Translations under genes and position numbers: made by a program
In this document: positions 7,676-17,273 of the stretch, in pieces
Layout: each line of letters begins with the position of its first letter
Position numbering within the stretch: position 1 is the stretch's first letter
Notes under the pieces: model-generated
The model's database searches: none
The model's input: only the letters and a program-made list of their open reading frames with translations
What the model was told of the DNA's origin: nothing
NCBI RefSeq assembly: GCF_030913705.1
Contig: NZ_CP133190.1
Coordinates: 4,241,501 to 4,305,500, forward strand
Source: Anaerocolumna sp. MB42-C2
Lineage (GTDB): Bacteria; Bacillota; Clostridia; Lachnospirales; Lachnospiraceae
Length of the DNA stretch: 64,000 nucleotides
Direction: 5' to 3'

Positions 7676-10021
7676 ATGAAAAATTTTTCACGCAGTATTA
7701 AGGAATTTCGGATGAATAGCGTATTTGTCAGAATTTTTTTGTATATTATTATACTGGTCCTTGGCTCGGTTGGACTGGTATCTTTTTTTTCTTATGGGAA
7801 ATCCTCTGATACGCTGATCAAAGAAGTGCAAGTCAATAATATGCTGATTCTTGCGCAGGCACAAAAAGGGATAGACCAGGAAATCAATGCACTGCAGTCC
7901 GATCTGATGCAGATGGCTTTGGCACGCAACCTGAATAAGGTGCTTTATTTGTCGCTGGAGCAAAGCTACCAGGAGACGGAACTGATTCAGGATTCCATTG
8001 CATATTTAAGTGCTTTGAAATCCAATAGTAATTATATTGCAGATATATGGTATTACCAGAAAAAGGCGGATATTGTATTGGGAACAGGAGGGAAATATCA
8101 AAAATCCCTCTTTCTTTCGGATGTCTGCGAGTATGCAGGTGACATGGACTGGGATGAAATATTTAACCAGAGCGGCTTCCGGGTTCTGGGAAAACAATCT
8201 GTTCACCATGGAATGTTTGATGTTCCTGTGCTGGTTTTTTCAGAATCATTGCCTTTTATCAATAAGAAACCTAAAGGAATGATTGTTGTCAATCTCAGTG
8301 AATCGCTGTTTAAAAAAGAAATGGCCAATTCCAACGATGAGAAAATCGTATTTGATTATGTTATTGATGCAGCTGGTAACGTGATATATACCAATGAGCA
8401 GTCCTATCCTGATTTTGAGGACCTGAGATTGATTCGGGAAGCCGTTGGGAGCAGATCCGCAGAGATGGAAAAACCGCAGGATACTGTGGAACTGTCCATT
8501 GAAGGAAAACCCTTTACGGTACAGTATGTGAAATCAAGTGTATTTGACTGGCTGTATATTTCTGTGATACCAACGGAATATATCACCAAAAGTGTAAACC
8601 AGATCAAAGAGTTTACTATGCTGATATCTGTCATCAGTTTTTTCCTGGCAGTAATTCTTACCTATTACATCGTGGCAGGACTCTATCAGCCGATGAATAA
8701 GATCATGAATTATATTAATATCATAGGCAGTAAGAAATCCGTGATGCGACACGGGAAGAATAATAACGAATTTACTTTAATCAATGGAATCATTGATTAT
8801 GTCTATAAAGAAAATCAATCCCTGCAGGATAGTTTTGAAAAGAATAAACCCATGCTCCAGGATAAATATATTTATGATATTATTAACGGGCAGATCAGAA
8901 AAGATAACTTTATAGATTCTGGTGCCGATGTTGGGATTGTATTTCCGTTTCCATATTATCAGGTTATTGTTTACGAAATCGGTGACAGGGCCTCTATGGA
9001 GTTAAAAAAATACGGGAAGTCCTGTAAAGAATATGTGGAAGAGATGAATAAAATTGCGGAAGACTCACTGGGAGAACAGTGTAAGTGCTATTTCCTGGAA
9101 AAAGATGGTCAGACCATCGTATCCGTATTAAACGCAGAGAAGTCTTTTTACGAATTAAGTGGAATCAATAATTATCTAGGTAAGATTCAGAAGTATCTGG
9201 AGGAAAGCTCCGATGCACCTTATACTATAGGCGTGGGCCAGAGCTATGAAAATATCTGGAATTGCTATCTTTCTTTCATTGATGCATTAGAGACGTTAAA
9301 ATATAAGAGTGTGAGGGGACAGAACACAATCATTTATATCGATGAAGTCAATAATATTTCCAATGCTGTGATTTTATATCCCATTGAGGAAGAAATGCAA
9401 TTGATGACTGTGGCCAAATCAGGTAACCAGGCAGCAGTTTTTGGGATTCTGCAGAAAGTATATCAGGATAATTTTAAAGAGAAAAATGTTTCTCCTGAGC
9501 AGGTGGATAATCTATTCCATGCGCTGACAGGGACAGCAATCAGAACCATATTTGAGATGCGGCTGACCAGTGACAGGATTTTTGGGATGAAAGAAGATAT
9601 TTATAACGAAATAGATAACAAAAAAGGTCTTGAAGAGAAAGAAACATATATCTCCTATGTATTTGAGATGATTACCAGATTTGCGGAAGAGAACAAGCAT
9701 AGCCAGCAGAGTCATGTTCTGGAGAATATTCACCAGTATCTGGAGGAAAATTACAGCGAAGATATCTCATTGGACACAGTGGCGGAAGTGGTTAATCTCT
9801 CTACTTCCTACTTAAGTTTTATTTTTAAAGAGATATCAGGAAAGAATTTTGTGGATTATGTAAATGAATTCCGTATTGAAAAGGCTAAAATACTTCTGGA
9901 GGAGACTTCATTTAATATTTCACAGATAGCGGAAAAAGTTGGTTATAACAGTGCCAACAGCTTTAGTAAAGTTTTTAAAAAATATGTCGGTATCTCACCA
10001 GGACAATTCCGGAAACTATAA
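7676..10021 (+). CDS. Membrane-bound AraC family regulator with extracellular sensor domain
   Basis: This protein of about 781 residues has a first membrane helix (about residues 18-40), an extracellular Cache-like sensor (about 41-300), a second helix (about 306-330), a cytosolic linker, and a C-terminal AraC double helix-turn-helix (last 100 residues; VAEVVNLSTSYLSFIFKEIS and IAEKVGYNSANSFSKVFKKY). This type commonly sits beside carbohydrate ABC transporters of the LplB/YtcP kind, as it does here. ATG 7676 was chosen because the upstream TTG 7655 and GTG 7670 also lack a clear ribosome site; the start is uncertain. It likely senses a saccharide outside the cell and activates the downstream operon. 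Confidence 0.88.
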   Translation: MKNFSRSIKEFRMNSVFVRIFLYIIILVLGSVGLVSFFSYGKSSDTLIKEVQVNNMLILAQAQKGIDQEINALQSDLMQMALARNLNKVLYLSLEQSYQETELIQDSIAYLSALKSNSNYIADIWYYQKKADIVLGTGGKYQKSLFLSDVCEYAGDMDWDEIFNQSGFRVLGKQSVHHGMFDVPVLVFSESLPFINKKPKGMIVVNLSESLFKKEMANSNDEKIVFDYVIDAAGNVIYTNEQSYPDFEDLRLIREAVGSRSAEMEKPQDTVELSIEGKPFTVQYVKSSVFDWLYISVIPTEYITKSVNQIKEFTMLISVISFFLAVILTYYIVAGLYQPMNKIMNYINIIGSKKSVMRHGKNNNEFTLINGIIDYVYKENQSLQDSFEKNKPMLQDKYIYDIINGQIRKDNFIDSGADVGIVFPFPYYQVIVYEIGDRASMELKKYGKSCKEYVEEMNKIAEDSLGEQCKCYFLEKDGQTIVSVLNAEKSFYELSGINNYLGKIQKYLEESSDAPYTIGVGQSYENIWNCYLSFIDALETLKYKSVRGQNTIIYIDEVNNISNAVILYPIEEEMQLMTVAKSGNQAAVFGILQKVYQDNFKEKNVSPEQVDNLFHALTGTAIRTIFEMRLTSDRIFGMKEDIYNEIDNKKGLEEKETYISYVFEMITRFAEENKHSQQSHVLENIHQYLEENYSEDISLDTVAEVVNLSTSYLSFIFKEISGKNFVDYVNEFRIEKAKILLEETSFNISQIAEKVGYNSANSFSKVFKKYVGISPGQFRKL

Positions 10022-10075
10022 CAGGGAAATACAAAGATGGTATTATTTGTGAAGCACATGCCATTCAGAAATATA

Positions 10076-10133
10076 AAAGGGCTGTTACACCGCTGATTTC
10101 ATGATAATCAGCAGGAGTGACGGCTCTTTTTAT
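10076..10133 (+). terminator. Terminator after the AraC regulator gene
   Basis: AAAGGGCTGTTACAC pairs with GAGTGACGGCTCTTTT around an inner CTGATT/AATCAG hairpin, followed by TTTTTAT. It separates regulator and transporter transcripts. Confidence 0.8.
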
Positions 10134-10252
10134 CGTGGACAACTAAAAATCTGCAGAAACACTGGAGATCTGCATGAAACTGCCCGGCACGAAATCTAAA
10201 AAATGGACACTTGCAATCATAAGAATTTCCACAAATCCTAAAAAACGGAAGA

Positions 10253-10281
10253 TTTACAGAAAGGGTCCTCTATGCTAATCT
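10253..10281 (+). promoter_or_regulatory. Candidate promoter of the sugar ABC operon
   Basis: TTTACA (10253-10258), a 17-base spacer and TAATCT (10276-10281). It lies 55 bases upstream of the first permease and after the regulator's terminator. The match is partial and an AraC-type activator site is expected nearby but was not identified. Confidence 0.4.
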
Positions 10282-10336
10282 AGGTCACAAGCAAGGAGCA
10301 TAGCGAATGCTTAATAAAAATTGTGAGGTGTGATGC

Positions 10337-11284
10337 ATGGGAAATATGAGAAAGAAGGCCACTGGTGATCGGGCGAAAAAAGGACACAAGTTAGCCATTA
10401 GGAAATACGTTCCATTCTATATTATGTTTCTTCCGGTACTGATATATTATGTTGTATTTCGATATGTACCTTTGATTTTTGCTTTTATCATTTCAGTAGA
10501 AAAGTATAAGCCGGCGAAAGGAATTCTCCATAGTAAATTTATTGGTTTGGAATATTACCGCCAATTCATCAGTTCGCCGTTTTTCTTGAGACTGATTCGA
10601 AATACGTTAGGAATCAATTTCTTACAGCTGACGATAGGATTTGTGGCTCCGATTATCCTGGCGCTACTGTTAAATGAAGTGGGAAGAACGCGATATAAAA
10701 AAGCGGTACAGACTGTTACATATCTTCCGAACTTTATATCAAGTGTAGTAGTAGTCGGTATGGTGGTTACGTTCTTATCACCAAGCACAGGTCTGGTCAA
10801 TAACATTCTGGCGGCCTTTGGAATGGAGAGGGTGAATTTCCTGACAGAACCAGGTTGTTTCTGGATTATCTATACTTTGATGACAATATGGCAGATGGCA
10901 GGTTACAGCGCTATTATTTATCTGGCATCACTAACGGGAATCAGCTCGGATATGTACGAAGCGGCCAGGATTGACGGCGCAGGAAGATGGAAGCAGCTAT
11001 GGTATGTAACACTTCCTGGAATATCCTCCACGATTATACTGATGTTCTTAATGAAAATCGGAGGCATTCTGGATGTAGGTTATGAAACTATCGTACTTAT
11101 GTACAATCCAAGTACGTACTCCACGGCCGATGTTATTGGAACCTATGTATACCGAAGAGGTATCTTGAATGGAGAATACAGTTTTTCTTCTGCAGTTGGA
11201 TTTTTCCAATCCGTCATAGGTCTGTTGCTCGTTGTATTTGCAAATAAAGTTGCAAAGAAATATTCAGAGGCTAGTCTATGGTAA
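10337..11284 (+). CDS. Sugar ABC transporter permease (LplB/YtcP type)
   Basis: This 315-residue protein has six predicted membrane helices and the binding-protein-dependent permease signature EAARIDGAGRWKQLWYVTLP (about residues 210-229), the EAA loop that docks with the ATPase. The N-terminus MGNMRKKATGD is basic and cytosolic. It is followed 15 bases later by a second permease and then by a lipoprotein, forming a CUT1-like importer. No ATPase gene is nearby; in Firmicutes such systems use a shared MsmX-type ATPase. Enzyme genes downstream suggest xylo-oligosaccharides as cargo. Confidence 0.92.
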   Translation: MGNMRKKATGDRAKKGHKLAIRKYVPFYIMFLPVLIYYVVFRYVPLIFAFIISVEKYKPAKGILHSKFIGLEYYRQFISSPFFLRLIRNTLGINFLQLTIGFVAPIILALLLNEVGRTRYKKAVQTVTYLPNFISSVVVVGMVVTFLSPSTGLVNNILAAFGMERVNFLTEPGCFWIIYTLMTIWQMAGYSAIIYLASLTGISSDMYEAARIDGAGRWKQLWYVTLPGISSTIILMFLMKIGGILDVGYETIVLMYNPSTYSTADVIGTYVYRRGILNGEYSFSSAVGFFQSVIGLLLVVFANKVAKKYSEASLW

Positions 11285-11299
11285 GGAGGAAAGCGTGAA

Positions 11300-12169
11300 A
11301 TGAAAGATAGTAAAAGCAGGATTGTTTTTCAATGTATAAATTATAGTTTTCTGTTTCTTTTGATGGTTGTTGCCTTATACCCGGTACTTTATGTTCTGGC
11401 AGCATCCTTAAGCAGCTTTGAATTCCTTGCAAAGGGCAAAGTAGGAATTGTTCCAATGGGCTTTACCCTGGATGCATACAAAAGAATATTGTCTTACCCC
11501 ATGTTGGGCCGGGCATATTTAAATACATTTTTCTATACGATTGCCGGTACTTTCATCAGTATGCTGTTATCGGCACTGGCGGCGTATCCGCTGTCCAGAA
11601 GACCATTTCCGGGACAGAAATTCATGTCAAGTGTAGTTGTGGTAGCTATGTTATTCAGCGCCGGAATGATACCAACTTTCCTGGTGGTCACAAAACTGCA
11701 TATATATAACACGGTATGGTCCATTTTATTGCCTACCGCAGTATCTTCTTTTAATGTGGTACTTCTGAAGAATTTCTTTCAGCAGATACCCTACGAGCTG
11801 GAGGAGTCAGCATCGCTGGATGGCTGCAGCCAGATAATGATTCTGTTTCGGATTATTTTTCCTCTTTCCATGTCGGGACTGGTTACGGTTGGATTATTTT
11901 ACGCTATAGCCCAGTGGAACAGCTATTTTCCGGCAATGTTGTATCTGCGGGACAGGACTTTAGTGCCTATGCAGATTATTCTGAGAGATATTGTTATTCA
12001 GAATCAGACCAATGAGTTAGCCATCGACCTGGTCAATGGTTCCGACCAGATCAGTGAATCCGTTAAATATGCAACAATCATGGTTGCCACAATTCCGATT
12101 ATGATGGTATACCCGTTTATCCAGAAATATTTTGTAAAAGGAATTATGGTTGGCTCTGTAAAAGGCTGA
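11300..12169 (+). CDS. Carbohydrate ABC transporter permease (YtcP/AraQ-like)
   Basis: This 289-residue protein has six membrane helices and the EAA loop ELEESASLDGCSQIMILFRI (about residues 173-192). The gene follows its partner permease by 15 bases, with GGAGGAAAGCG just ahead of the ATG. Members of this subfamily have the long periplasmic-side loop before the last helix seen here (QTNELAIDLVNGSDQ). It forms the second half of the heterodimeric channel. Confidence 0.92.
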   Translation: MKDSKSRIVFQCINYSFLFLLMVVALYPVLYVLAASLSSFEFLAKGKVGIVPMGFTLDAYKRILSYPMLGRAYLNTFFYTIAGTFISMLLSALAAYPLSRRPFPGQKFMSSVVVVAMLFSAGMIPTFLVVTKLHIYNTVWSILLPTAVSSFNVVLLKNFFQQIPYELEESASLDGCSQIMILFRIIFPLSMSGLVTVGLFYAIAQWNSYFPAMLYLRDRTLVPMQIILRDIVIQNQTNELAIDLVNGSDQISESVKYATIMVATIPIMMVYPFIQKYFVKGIMVGSVKG

Positions 12170-12265
12170 TAAACATGATGTAATATTAAAGAAAGGAGGC
12201 TGTAGGCAGGGGAAACAGGAAGTAAAGTAAAAACTATCAGGAATGAAAAAAAGGAGGAAGTATTT

Positions 12266-13861
12266 ATGAAACGAGTAATTGCATTGGCATTGGTATTAAT
12301 TTTAGCAATGTCCACACTAGCCGGATGCGGATCCACAGCATCTACAAATGGAAGTAATGGGGAAAATGGTGCAAAAAAAACTGAGGACCAAGCTGCCGGC
12401 ACAAACGATGAAAAAAAAGAGGACATTACAATCAGTCTGTTCCTGCAGGATTCTGCTGACCAGGCAATCAGCACAGATTTACCGATCATTCAGGAAATTA
12501 CAAAGAGGACAGGTGTGAATTTTGATTTCATAGCAGCGCCTAATACGGAGGATCAGTTCCGCGAAAAGTTTAATGTTACGGTTGCTTCCGGTGAGATACC
12601 GGATGTTATGGTCAGCACCTATCGGGATGATATGATGAAAGTTGCAGAGCAGGGAACCTTTGCTCCGTTAGATGAATATATTGACAAGTATGCACCGAAC
12701 TTAAAGAAAATCCTAGACGAGCATCCGGAATATATCAGAGATTTAAAATCTACCGATGGACAGATTTATTTTCTTCCGTTTATCGGAGCCGTAAGAACCT
12801 TCAAGGTGTGGATGTTACGCGGTGACTGGCTGGAAAAATTAGGGCTGGAGGCACCAGAAACATTGGATGACTGGTATAATGTATTAAAAGCCTTCAAGGA
12901 AAAGGATCCAAACGGCAACGGAGAAGCAGATGAGATTCCATATACCACGAGAAATACACAGGCTGGTGTTCTTGCTTTTATGGAAGCATTCGGAATCAGT
13001 GGTTTTGAAGCAAATGAGCAGTTCTTTATCGAAGACGGTAAAGTAAAATATGCATATACTGATCCACGCTGCAAGGAAGCATTAACCTATATCAATAAAC
13101 TATACAAGGAAGGTTTAATTGATCCAGAATATGCCACGAACGATACCAATGTATGGCTTTCCCGCATCACCAATGAAGTTTCCGGTTCATGCCAGGATAC
13201 CACCGCACGTGCTTATTCTTTGGGAACACAGGTACAGGCAGCAGGTTCTAAAGATGCACACTTTGTAGTAGTAGCACCACCAAAGGGTCCGGATGGAACT
13301 CAGATGACTACCAGCCAGATGCAGCCAATCAGAGGTTACACAGCAATCAGTGCAGATTCAAAATATATCAAAGAAATTGTGCAGCTGTTCGATTATTTCT
13401 ACAGTGAGGAAGGAAGCAGGTTAATGAACTTTGGTATCGAAGGCGAAACCTATAACATGGATAATGGCAAACCTGCTTATACAGATGCAATTGCACATGA
13501 TCCGGAAGGAAGATCAATTCTTTCTATGCTGAATATTTACGGACATAGAGAATGGGCATATCAGCAGGACATCGGGTATGAAGATTCCTTACTTAATCCT
13601 GAGTATGTCAAATACAGAAATGAAATGGAACAGTATATCCGTCCGACCATTCCGGCATTATCCTTTACAGAAGAGGAAAGAGATGTGATCAACAGTACTT
13701 ATCCGGAAATTCAGACCTATAAAGATGAAATGATCAACAAGTTCATCATGGGTAAAGAATCCCTCGACAATTTTGATTCTTTTGTATCAAAACTTGAAAA
13801 CATGAAAATAGATGCTGTTCTCGCAGCAGAGCAGGCGGCATACGACCGTTATATTCAGTAA
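12266..13861 (+). CDS. Extracellular sugar-binding lipoprotein
   Basis: This 531-residue protein has a lipoprotein signal: basic start MKRVIALALVLI and lipobox LAGC (Cys at residue 21), so it is anchored outside the membrane. A Ser/Asn/Gly/Glu-rich linker follows. The body fits family-1 solute-binding proteins of the LipO/YtcQ kind (about 490-550 residues, larger than typical family 1). AAGGAGGAAG is placed six bases before the ATG. It presumably delivers an oligosaccharide to the two permeases; GH43-like and GH120 enzymes downstream point to xylan fragments. Confidence 0.92.
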   Translation: MKRVIALALVLILAMSTLAGCGSTASTNGSNGENGAKKTEDQAAGTNDEKKEDITISLFLQDSADQAISTDLPIIQEITKRTGVNFDFIAAPNTEDQFREKFNVTVASGEIPDVMVSTYRDDMMKVAEQGTFAPLDEYIDKYAPNLKKILDEHPEYIRDLKSTDGQIYFLPFIGAVRTFKVWMLRGDWLEKLGLEAPETLDDWYNVLKAFKEKDPNGNGEADEIPYTTRNTQAGVLAFMEAFGISGFEANEQFFIEDGKVKYAYTDPRCKEALTYINKLYKEGLIDPEYATNDTNVWLSRITNEVSGSCQDTTARAYSLGTQVQAAGSKDAHFVVVAPPKGPDGTQMTTSQMQPIRGYTAISADSKYIKEIVQLFDYFYSEEGSRLMNFGIEGETYNMDNGKPAYTDAIAHDPEGRSILSMLNIYGHREWAYQQDIGYEDSLLNPEYVKYRNEMEQYIRPTIPALSFTEEERDVINSTYPEIQTYKDEMINKFIMGKESLDNFDSFVSKLENMKIDAVLAAEQAAYDRYIQ

Positions 13862-13980
13862 GGAAAGGCAATAGAGCGACTTTAAGGTTTTGTGTCAGCA
13901 AAGCTTTTGAGCCGTTCAAAACAAGTATGCCCTGGTGCATTTGAACAGTTAAACATCATAGATTGAAGGAGGAAATAATC

Positions 13981-14859
13981 TTGGATCTGAAACAACTTAG
14001 AAACCCTGTATGGGAGAGATCGGACAATTTGCGGGATCCGTCTATATATAAAACGGAGGAGGGGTATCATTTATTTTATTCCCGTTATTCCAATAAAGAC
14101 TGGAGCAAACCCGAGAACTGGGCCATTGGTTATACCTTTACAAAGGATTTTGTACATTATGAACAGGATCGTGACATATCAGCAAAAGGATTTGCATCAC
14201 CGGGAGATCTGATAATATGGAATGGAAAATATATTCTTCCCTACCAATCTTATCCCGAGACACCAACGATGCTTTGCTATAGTGTATCAGAAGATTTAAA
14301 AAACTGGACAGAACCGGTTTTCTTTCTAGAAGAAGCAAGAAACCTGCCCTGGAATCAGGCAGAGCGTGTGATAGACCCTACCTTTGTGGTGAGTGGGAAC
14401 AGACTGCATTGTTTCTTTGTAGGAACCGATCGTATGCATTATGAAAGAGCAACAAATCTGGTGGGACATGCGTACACGGATGACCCGGAACTTAAGAAGT
14501 GGGTTATTACAACTGTAGACAGTCCGTTAATCGGCGCAAGCAAGGCAGCACCGGATGGAGCGGAAAATGTCACTGTTTATCGGAAACAGGATGAATGGGT
14601 CATGATTTACAGTGAGGGATTGTTTGAACAGCATCTTGCATATGCGGTTTCCACAGATCTTATACAGTGGGAGTTTAAAGGTAAAATTGATATTGAGGTA
14701 CAGAACTGGATGACTGTTAGATATGGAGCACCTTATGTCTGGAAGGAGACAGAATGTTTTATGATGATTCTTATGGGTGAAGATAAAAGCAATCATACAA
14801 CCTTTGGGCTGTTATCTTCCGTAGACGGAATCCATTGGAAAATGCTGAAAGAAAAATAA
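13981..14859 (+). CDS. GH43-like five-bladed beta-propeller glycosidase
   Basis: This 292-residue protein without signal peptide is a cytosolic enzyme. It shows repeated propeller blades (LFYSRY, LPYQSY, CFFVGTD, VMIYSEG, MILMGED) and an early NLRDPSIYK motif whose Asp19 matches the GH43/GH32-type catalytic base region; WNQAERVIDPTF near residue 130 supplies a further acidic pair. The start is TTG 13981, since AAGGAGG (13966-13972) is eight bases ahead; the upstream TTG 13963 lies before the ribosome site. Substrate is probably a xylo- or arabino-oligosaccharide, by context. GH117- or GH130-like assignments cannot be excluded. Confidence 0.75.
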   Translation: MDLKQLRNPVWERSDNLRDPSIYKTEEGYHLFYSRYSNKDWSKPENWAIGYTFTKDFVHYEQDRDISAKGFASPGDLIIWNGKYILPYQSYPETPTMLCYSVSEDLKNWTEPVFFLEEARNLPWNQAERVIDPTFVVSGNRLHCFFVGTDRMHYERATNLVGHAYTDDPELKKWVITTVDSPLIGASKAAPDGAENVTVYRKQDEWVMIYSEGLFEQHLAYAVSTDLIQWEFKGKIDIEVQNWMTVRYGAPYVWKETECFMMILMGEDKSNHTTFGLLSSVDGIHWKMLKEK

Positions 14860-14891
14860 AGCCATTTAAGAATGAGCGAGGAGGGATTTTC

Positions 14892-16904
14892 ATGAAAATT
14901 TATGTATCAGGCAAAGCAAGAGGCGGAGACGGGACAAAAGAATATCCGATGAACTCCATTGCACAGGCGGCGCGTTTTGCACGTCCGGGGGACGAGGTTA
15001 TCGTAGCACCTGGTATTTATAGGGAATATGTTGATCCGGCGTTTGCTGGAACTAAAGAACAGAGAATCATTTATCGGTCAGAAGTTAAAAATGGCGCGGT
15101 AATCTCAGGCGCAGAGCGGGTCAGGACCTGGATACGGTATCAAGGCACCGTGTGGACAGCCAAAATTCCAAATGGTATTTTCGGAACCTATAATCCTTAT
15201 ACCGTTGAAATCTTTGGTGACTGGTACGATGCCATAAAACCATTACATACCGGAGAAGTATACCTTAATGATAAATCTTTATATGAGACAGATACACTGG
15301 AGGAGGTACTAAATCCTACTCCGTGCAGTGGTTCCTGGGATCAACCGGGCTCTTTTTACAAGTGGTATACGAAACAGGATGGAAATAATACTGTTCTGTA
15401 TGCAAATTTTCACGACTTTGACCCCAACGCAGAAAATGTTGAAATTAATGTAAGAAGAAACTGCTTCTATCCGTCCAGGGAAGGCATAGGTAATATTACA
15501 CTTGCCGGGTTTACAGTTACCAAAGCAGCTACCCAGTGGGCACCGCCGACTGCTTATCAGGAGGGTATGGTGGGACCTCACTGGTCGAAAGGTTGGATTA
15601 TCGAAGATTGTGAGATTTCCCATTCCAAATGCAGCGGTATTTCACTTGGTAAATATCTGCAGCCGAATAATAATAATAAATGGGCTGTGAAACATACCAA
15701 GACAGGAACGCAGACAGAACGTGATGCGATCTGTCAGGCACAGCGGGAAGGTTGGACAAAAGAAAAAATCGGTTCTCATGTCATACGCCGTTGTAATATC
15801 CACGATTGCGGACAGACCGGTATTGTAGGACATCTTGGCGGCGTATTTTCAGTTATAGAAGATAATGATATCCATCATATCAATAACAAGCAGGACCTTG
15901 CCGGTGCAGAAATTGGTGGAATCAAGATGCATGCGGCCATAGATGTTATCATCAGACGGAACCGTTTCCATCATTGTACCCGTGGATTATGGCTCGATTG
16001 GCAGGCGCAGGGAACGCGCGTGACACAGAACCTGTTCTACGCCAATACACCGCCGGATGGAACGGTTATGTCAGAGAATTTATCCGTAGCGGAGGACCTT
16101 TTTATTGAAGTATCCCATGGTCCGTCCTTAGTGGATAACAATATCCTGTTATCCGATGTCGCAGGACGTTTCTGTACTCAGGGAATTGCTCTGGTACATA
16201 ACCTGATTGCAGGCTCTTTTGCAGGTGTCGGAAGCGGTGTGGACAATGGCGGCAAGAAATTCCCCTCCCCGCGTTATACACCTTACCATGTTCCCCATAG
16301 AACAGAGGTGGAAGGATTTATGACCATCCTCCATGGCGATGCAAGGTTCTACAACAATATTTTTGTTCAGCAGCCGGTAAGGCAGCTTCTTGTGGATTAT
16401 GCAAGAGAGAGACACTTAGATTCCTTAGATCAGATGAATTATATCACGGGAACCAAGCCATACGATGGATATCCGGATGCAGAGACTTATTTTGCAAAAT
16501 TCCAAGAAGACAATTACAAGATCCGCGAGGAGAGAGATAAATATTACGATCATCTTCCGGTCTATACAGGAGGCAATATCTACTTTAATGGGGCAGAGCC
16601 TTATGATGGGGAAAAAGACTACGTGAAGGATGACCTGCATCACATAGAATTGCAGCTGGTGGAAGAGAAAGATGGTATTTTTCTCAAAACAAATTTGTTT
16701 CAGTATCTGCCGGATTCCAAAAACGAAGTTATCACAACGGAGGTGTTAGGAGAAGCCTTTGAACCGGAAGAAAAGTTTGAGCATCCTGATGGCTCACCAA
16801 TTACATTTAACGAAGATTATCAGGGACAACACAGAGGCATCCATCCGATGAGCGGACCTTTTGAGATTACGAAAGAGAGGAAGGTTAATGTAGTACCTGT
16901 CTAG
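14892..16904 (+). CDS. xylC: GH120-type beta-xylosidase (right-handed beta-helix)
   Basis: This 670-residue protein matches, from memory, the GH120 beta-xylosidase XylC of Thermoanaerobacterium saccharolyticum over its whole length. Shared blocks include VEINVRRNCFYP, WAPPTAYQEG, WSKGWIIEDCEI, KEKIGSHVIRRCNIHDCGQ and GHLGGVFS. The two catalytic residues of that family are present: Asp369 in GLWLDWQAQGTR (nucleophile) and Glu406 in IEVSHGP (acid/base). No signal peptide, so it cleaves imported xylo-oligosaccharides to xylose in the cytosol. ATG 14892 was chosen for GAGGAGGG (14878-14885); the upstream ATG 14835 lies inside the previous gene. It closes the xylan-type operon. Confidence 0.88.
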   Translation: MKIYVSGKARGGDGTKEYPMNSIAQAARFARPGDEVIVAPGIYREYVDPAFAGTKEQRIIYRSEVKNGAVISGAERVRTWIRYQGTVWTAKIPNGIFGTYNPYTVEIFGDWYDAIKPLHTGEVYLNDKSLYETDTLEEVLNPTPCSGSWDQPGSFYKWYTKQDGNNTVLYANFHDFDPNAENVEINVRRNCFYPSREGIGNITLAGFTVTKAATQWAPPTAYQEGMVGPHWSKGWIIEDCEISHSKCSGISLGKYLQPNNNNKWAVKHTKTGTQTERDAICQAQREGWTKEKIGSHVIRRCNIHDCGQTGIVGHLGGVFSVIEDNDIHHINNKQDLAGAEIGGIKMHAAIDVIIRRNRFHHCTRGLWLDWQAQGTRVTQNLFYANTPPDGTVMSENLSVAEDLFIEVSHGPSLVDNNILLSDVAGRFCTQGIALVHNLIAGSFAGVGSGVDNGGKKFPSPRYTPYHVPHRTEVEGFMTILHGDARFYNNIFVQQPVRQLLVDYARERHLDSLDQMNYITGTKPYDGYPDAETYFAKFQEDNYKIREERDKYYDHLPVYTGGNIYFNGAEPYDGEKDYVKDDLHHIELQLVEEKDGIFLKTNLFQYLPDSKNEVITTEVLGEAFEPEEKFEHPDGSPITFNEDYQGQHRGIHPMSGPFEITKERKVNVVPV

Positions 16905-17001
16905 GGGTACTTTTTTACAACTGGTCCGGCAAAAGGAACATCCGGATAAGAATCCTTTTGACGATGATAAAGCGTGGGTTAACCCTAAAATCTGGGCTTA
17001 A
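16894..17001 (+). pseudogene. Short protein-like remnant after the xylosidase gene
   Basis: A frame shifted by one from the xylosidase encodes LVRQKEHPDKNPFDDDKAWV then NPKIWA before TAA 16999-17001, with no start codon. It reads like the true C-terminus of a lost protein, perhaps a further glycosidase or transporter gene deleted from the operon. I do not recognise the family. It could also be chance coding-like sequence. The rest of 16905-17273 holds only the terminator and promoter listed below. Confidence 0.35.
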
Positions 17002-17032
17002 AATAAAATAATTAAATTAATATCATATATAA

Positions 17033-17104
17033 AATGCTGTCTATAAGGGAGCTTGGTGAAACATCTGTTTCACTGAACTCTTTCCCAGGCAGCTTCTTGT
17101 TATT
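17033..17104 (+). terminator. Large hairpin terminator after the xylan locus
   Basis: GCTGTC...GGTGAAAC pairs with GTTTCACT...GGCAGCT around an ATCT loop, an imperfect stem of about 25 pairs, followed by TTCTTGTTATTTT. It separates the sugar locus from the c-di-AMP operon. Confidence 0.7.
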
Positions 17105-17158
17105 TTAAGGGTGAGAATCCCAAATTAGCAAAAAAACATTTTTCTTTAAAAATAAGGC

Positions 17159-17187
17159 TCGAAAATAATTGGCTAATATGTTATAAT
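17159..17187 (+). promoter_or_regulatory. Candidate promoter of the cdaA operon
   Basis: TCGAAA (17159-17164), a 17-base spacer and a perfect TATAAT (17182-17187), 87 bases before the first gene. The -35 match is weak. Confidence 0.5.
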
Positions 17188-17273
17188 GTATGATAATACT
17201 GTGAAAAATACAAATATAATTATTACAATGAAAAGGAAGGGGCAGGATTATAGTATAAAACGGAGGTAATAAG

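Noticed and set aside
12004-12489. 161-codon minus-strand frame across the permease/lipoprotein junction
   Set aside because: It overlaps two well-supported genes and has low-complexity Phe/Ser composition typical of antisense shadows.
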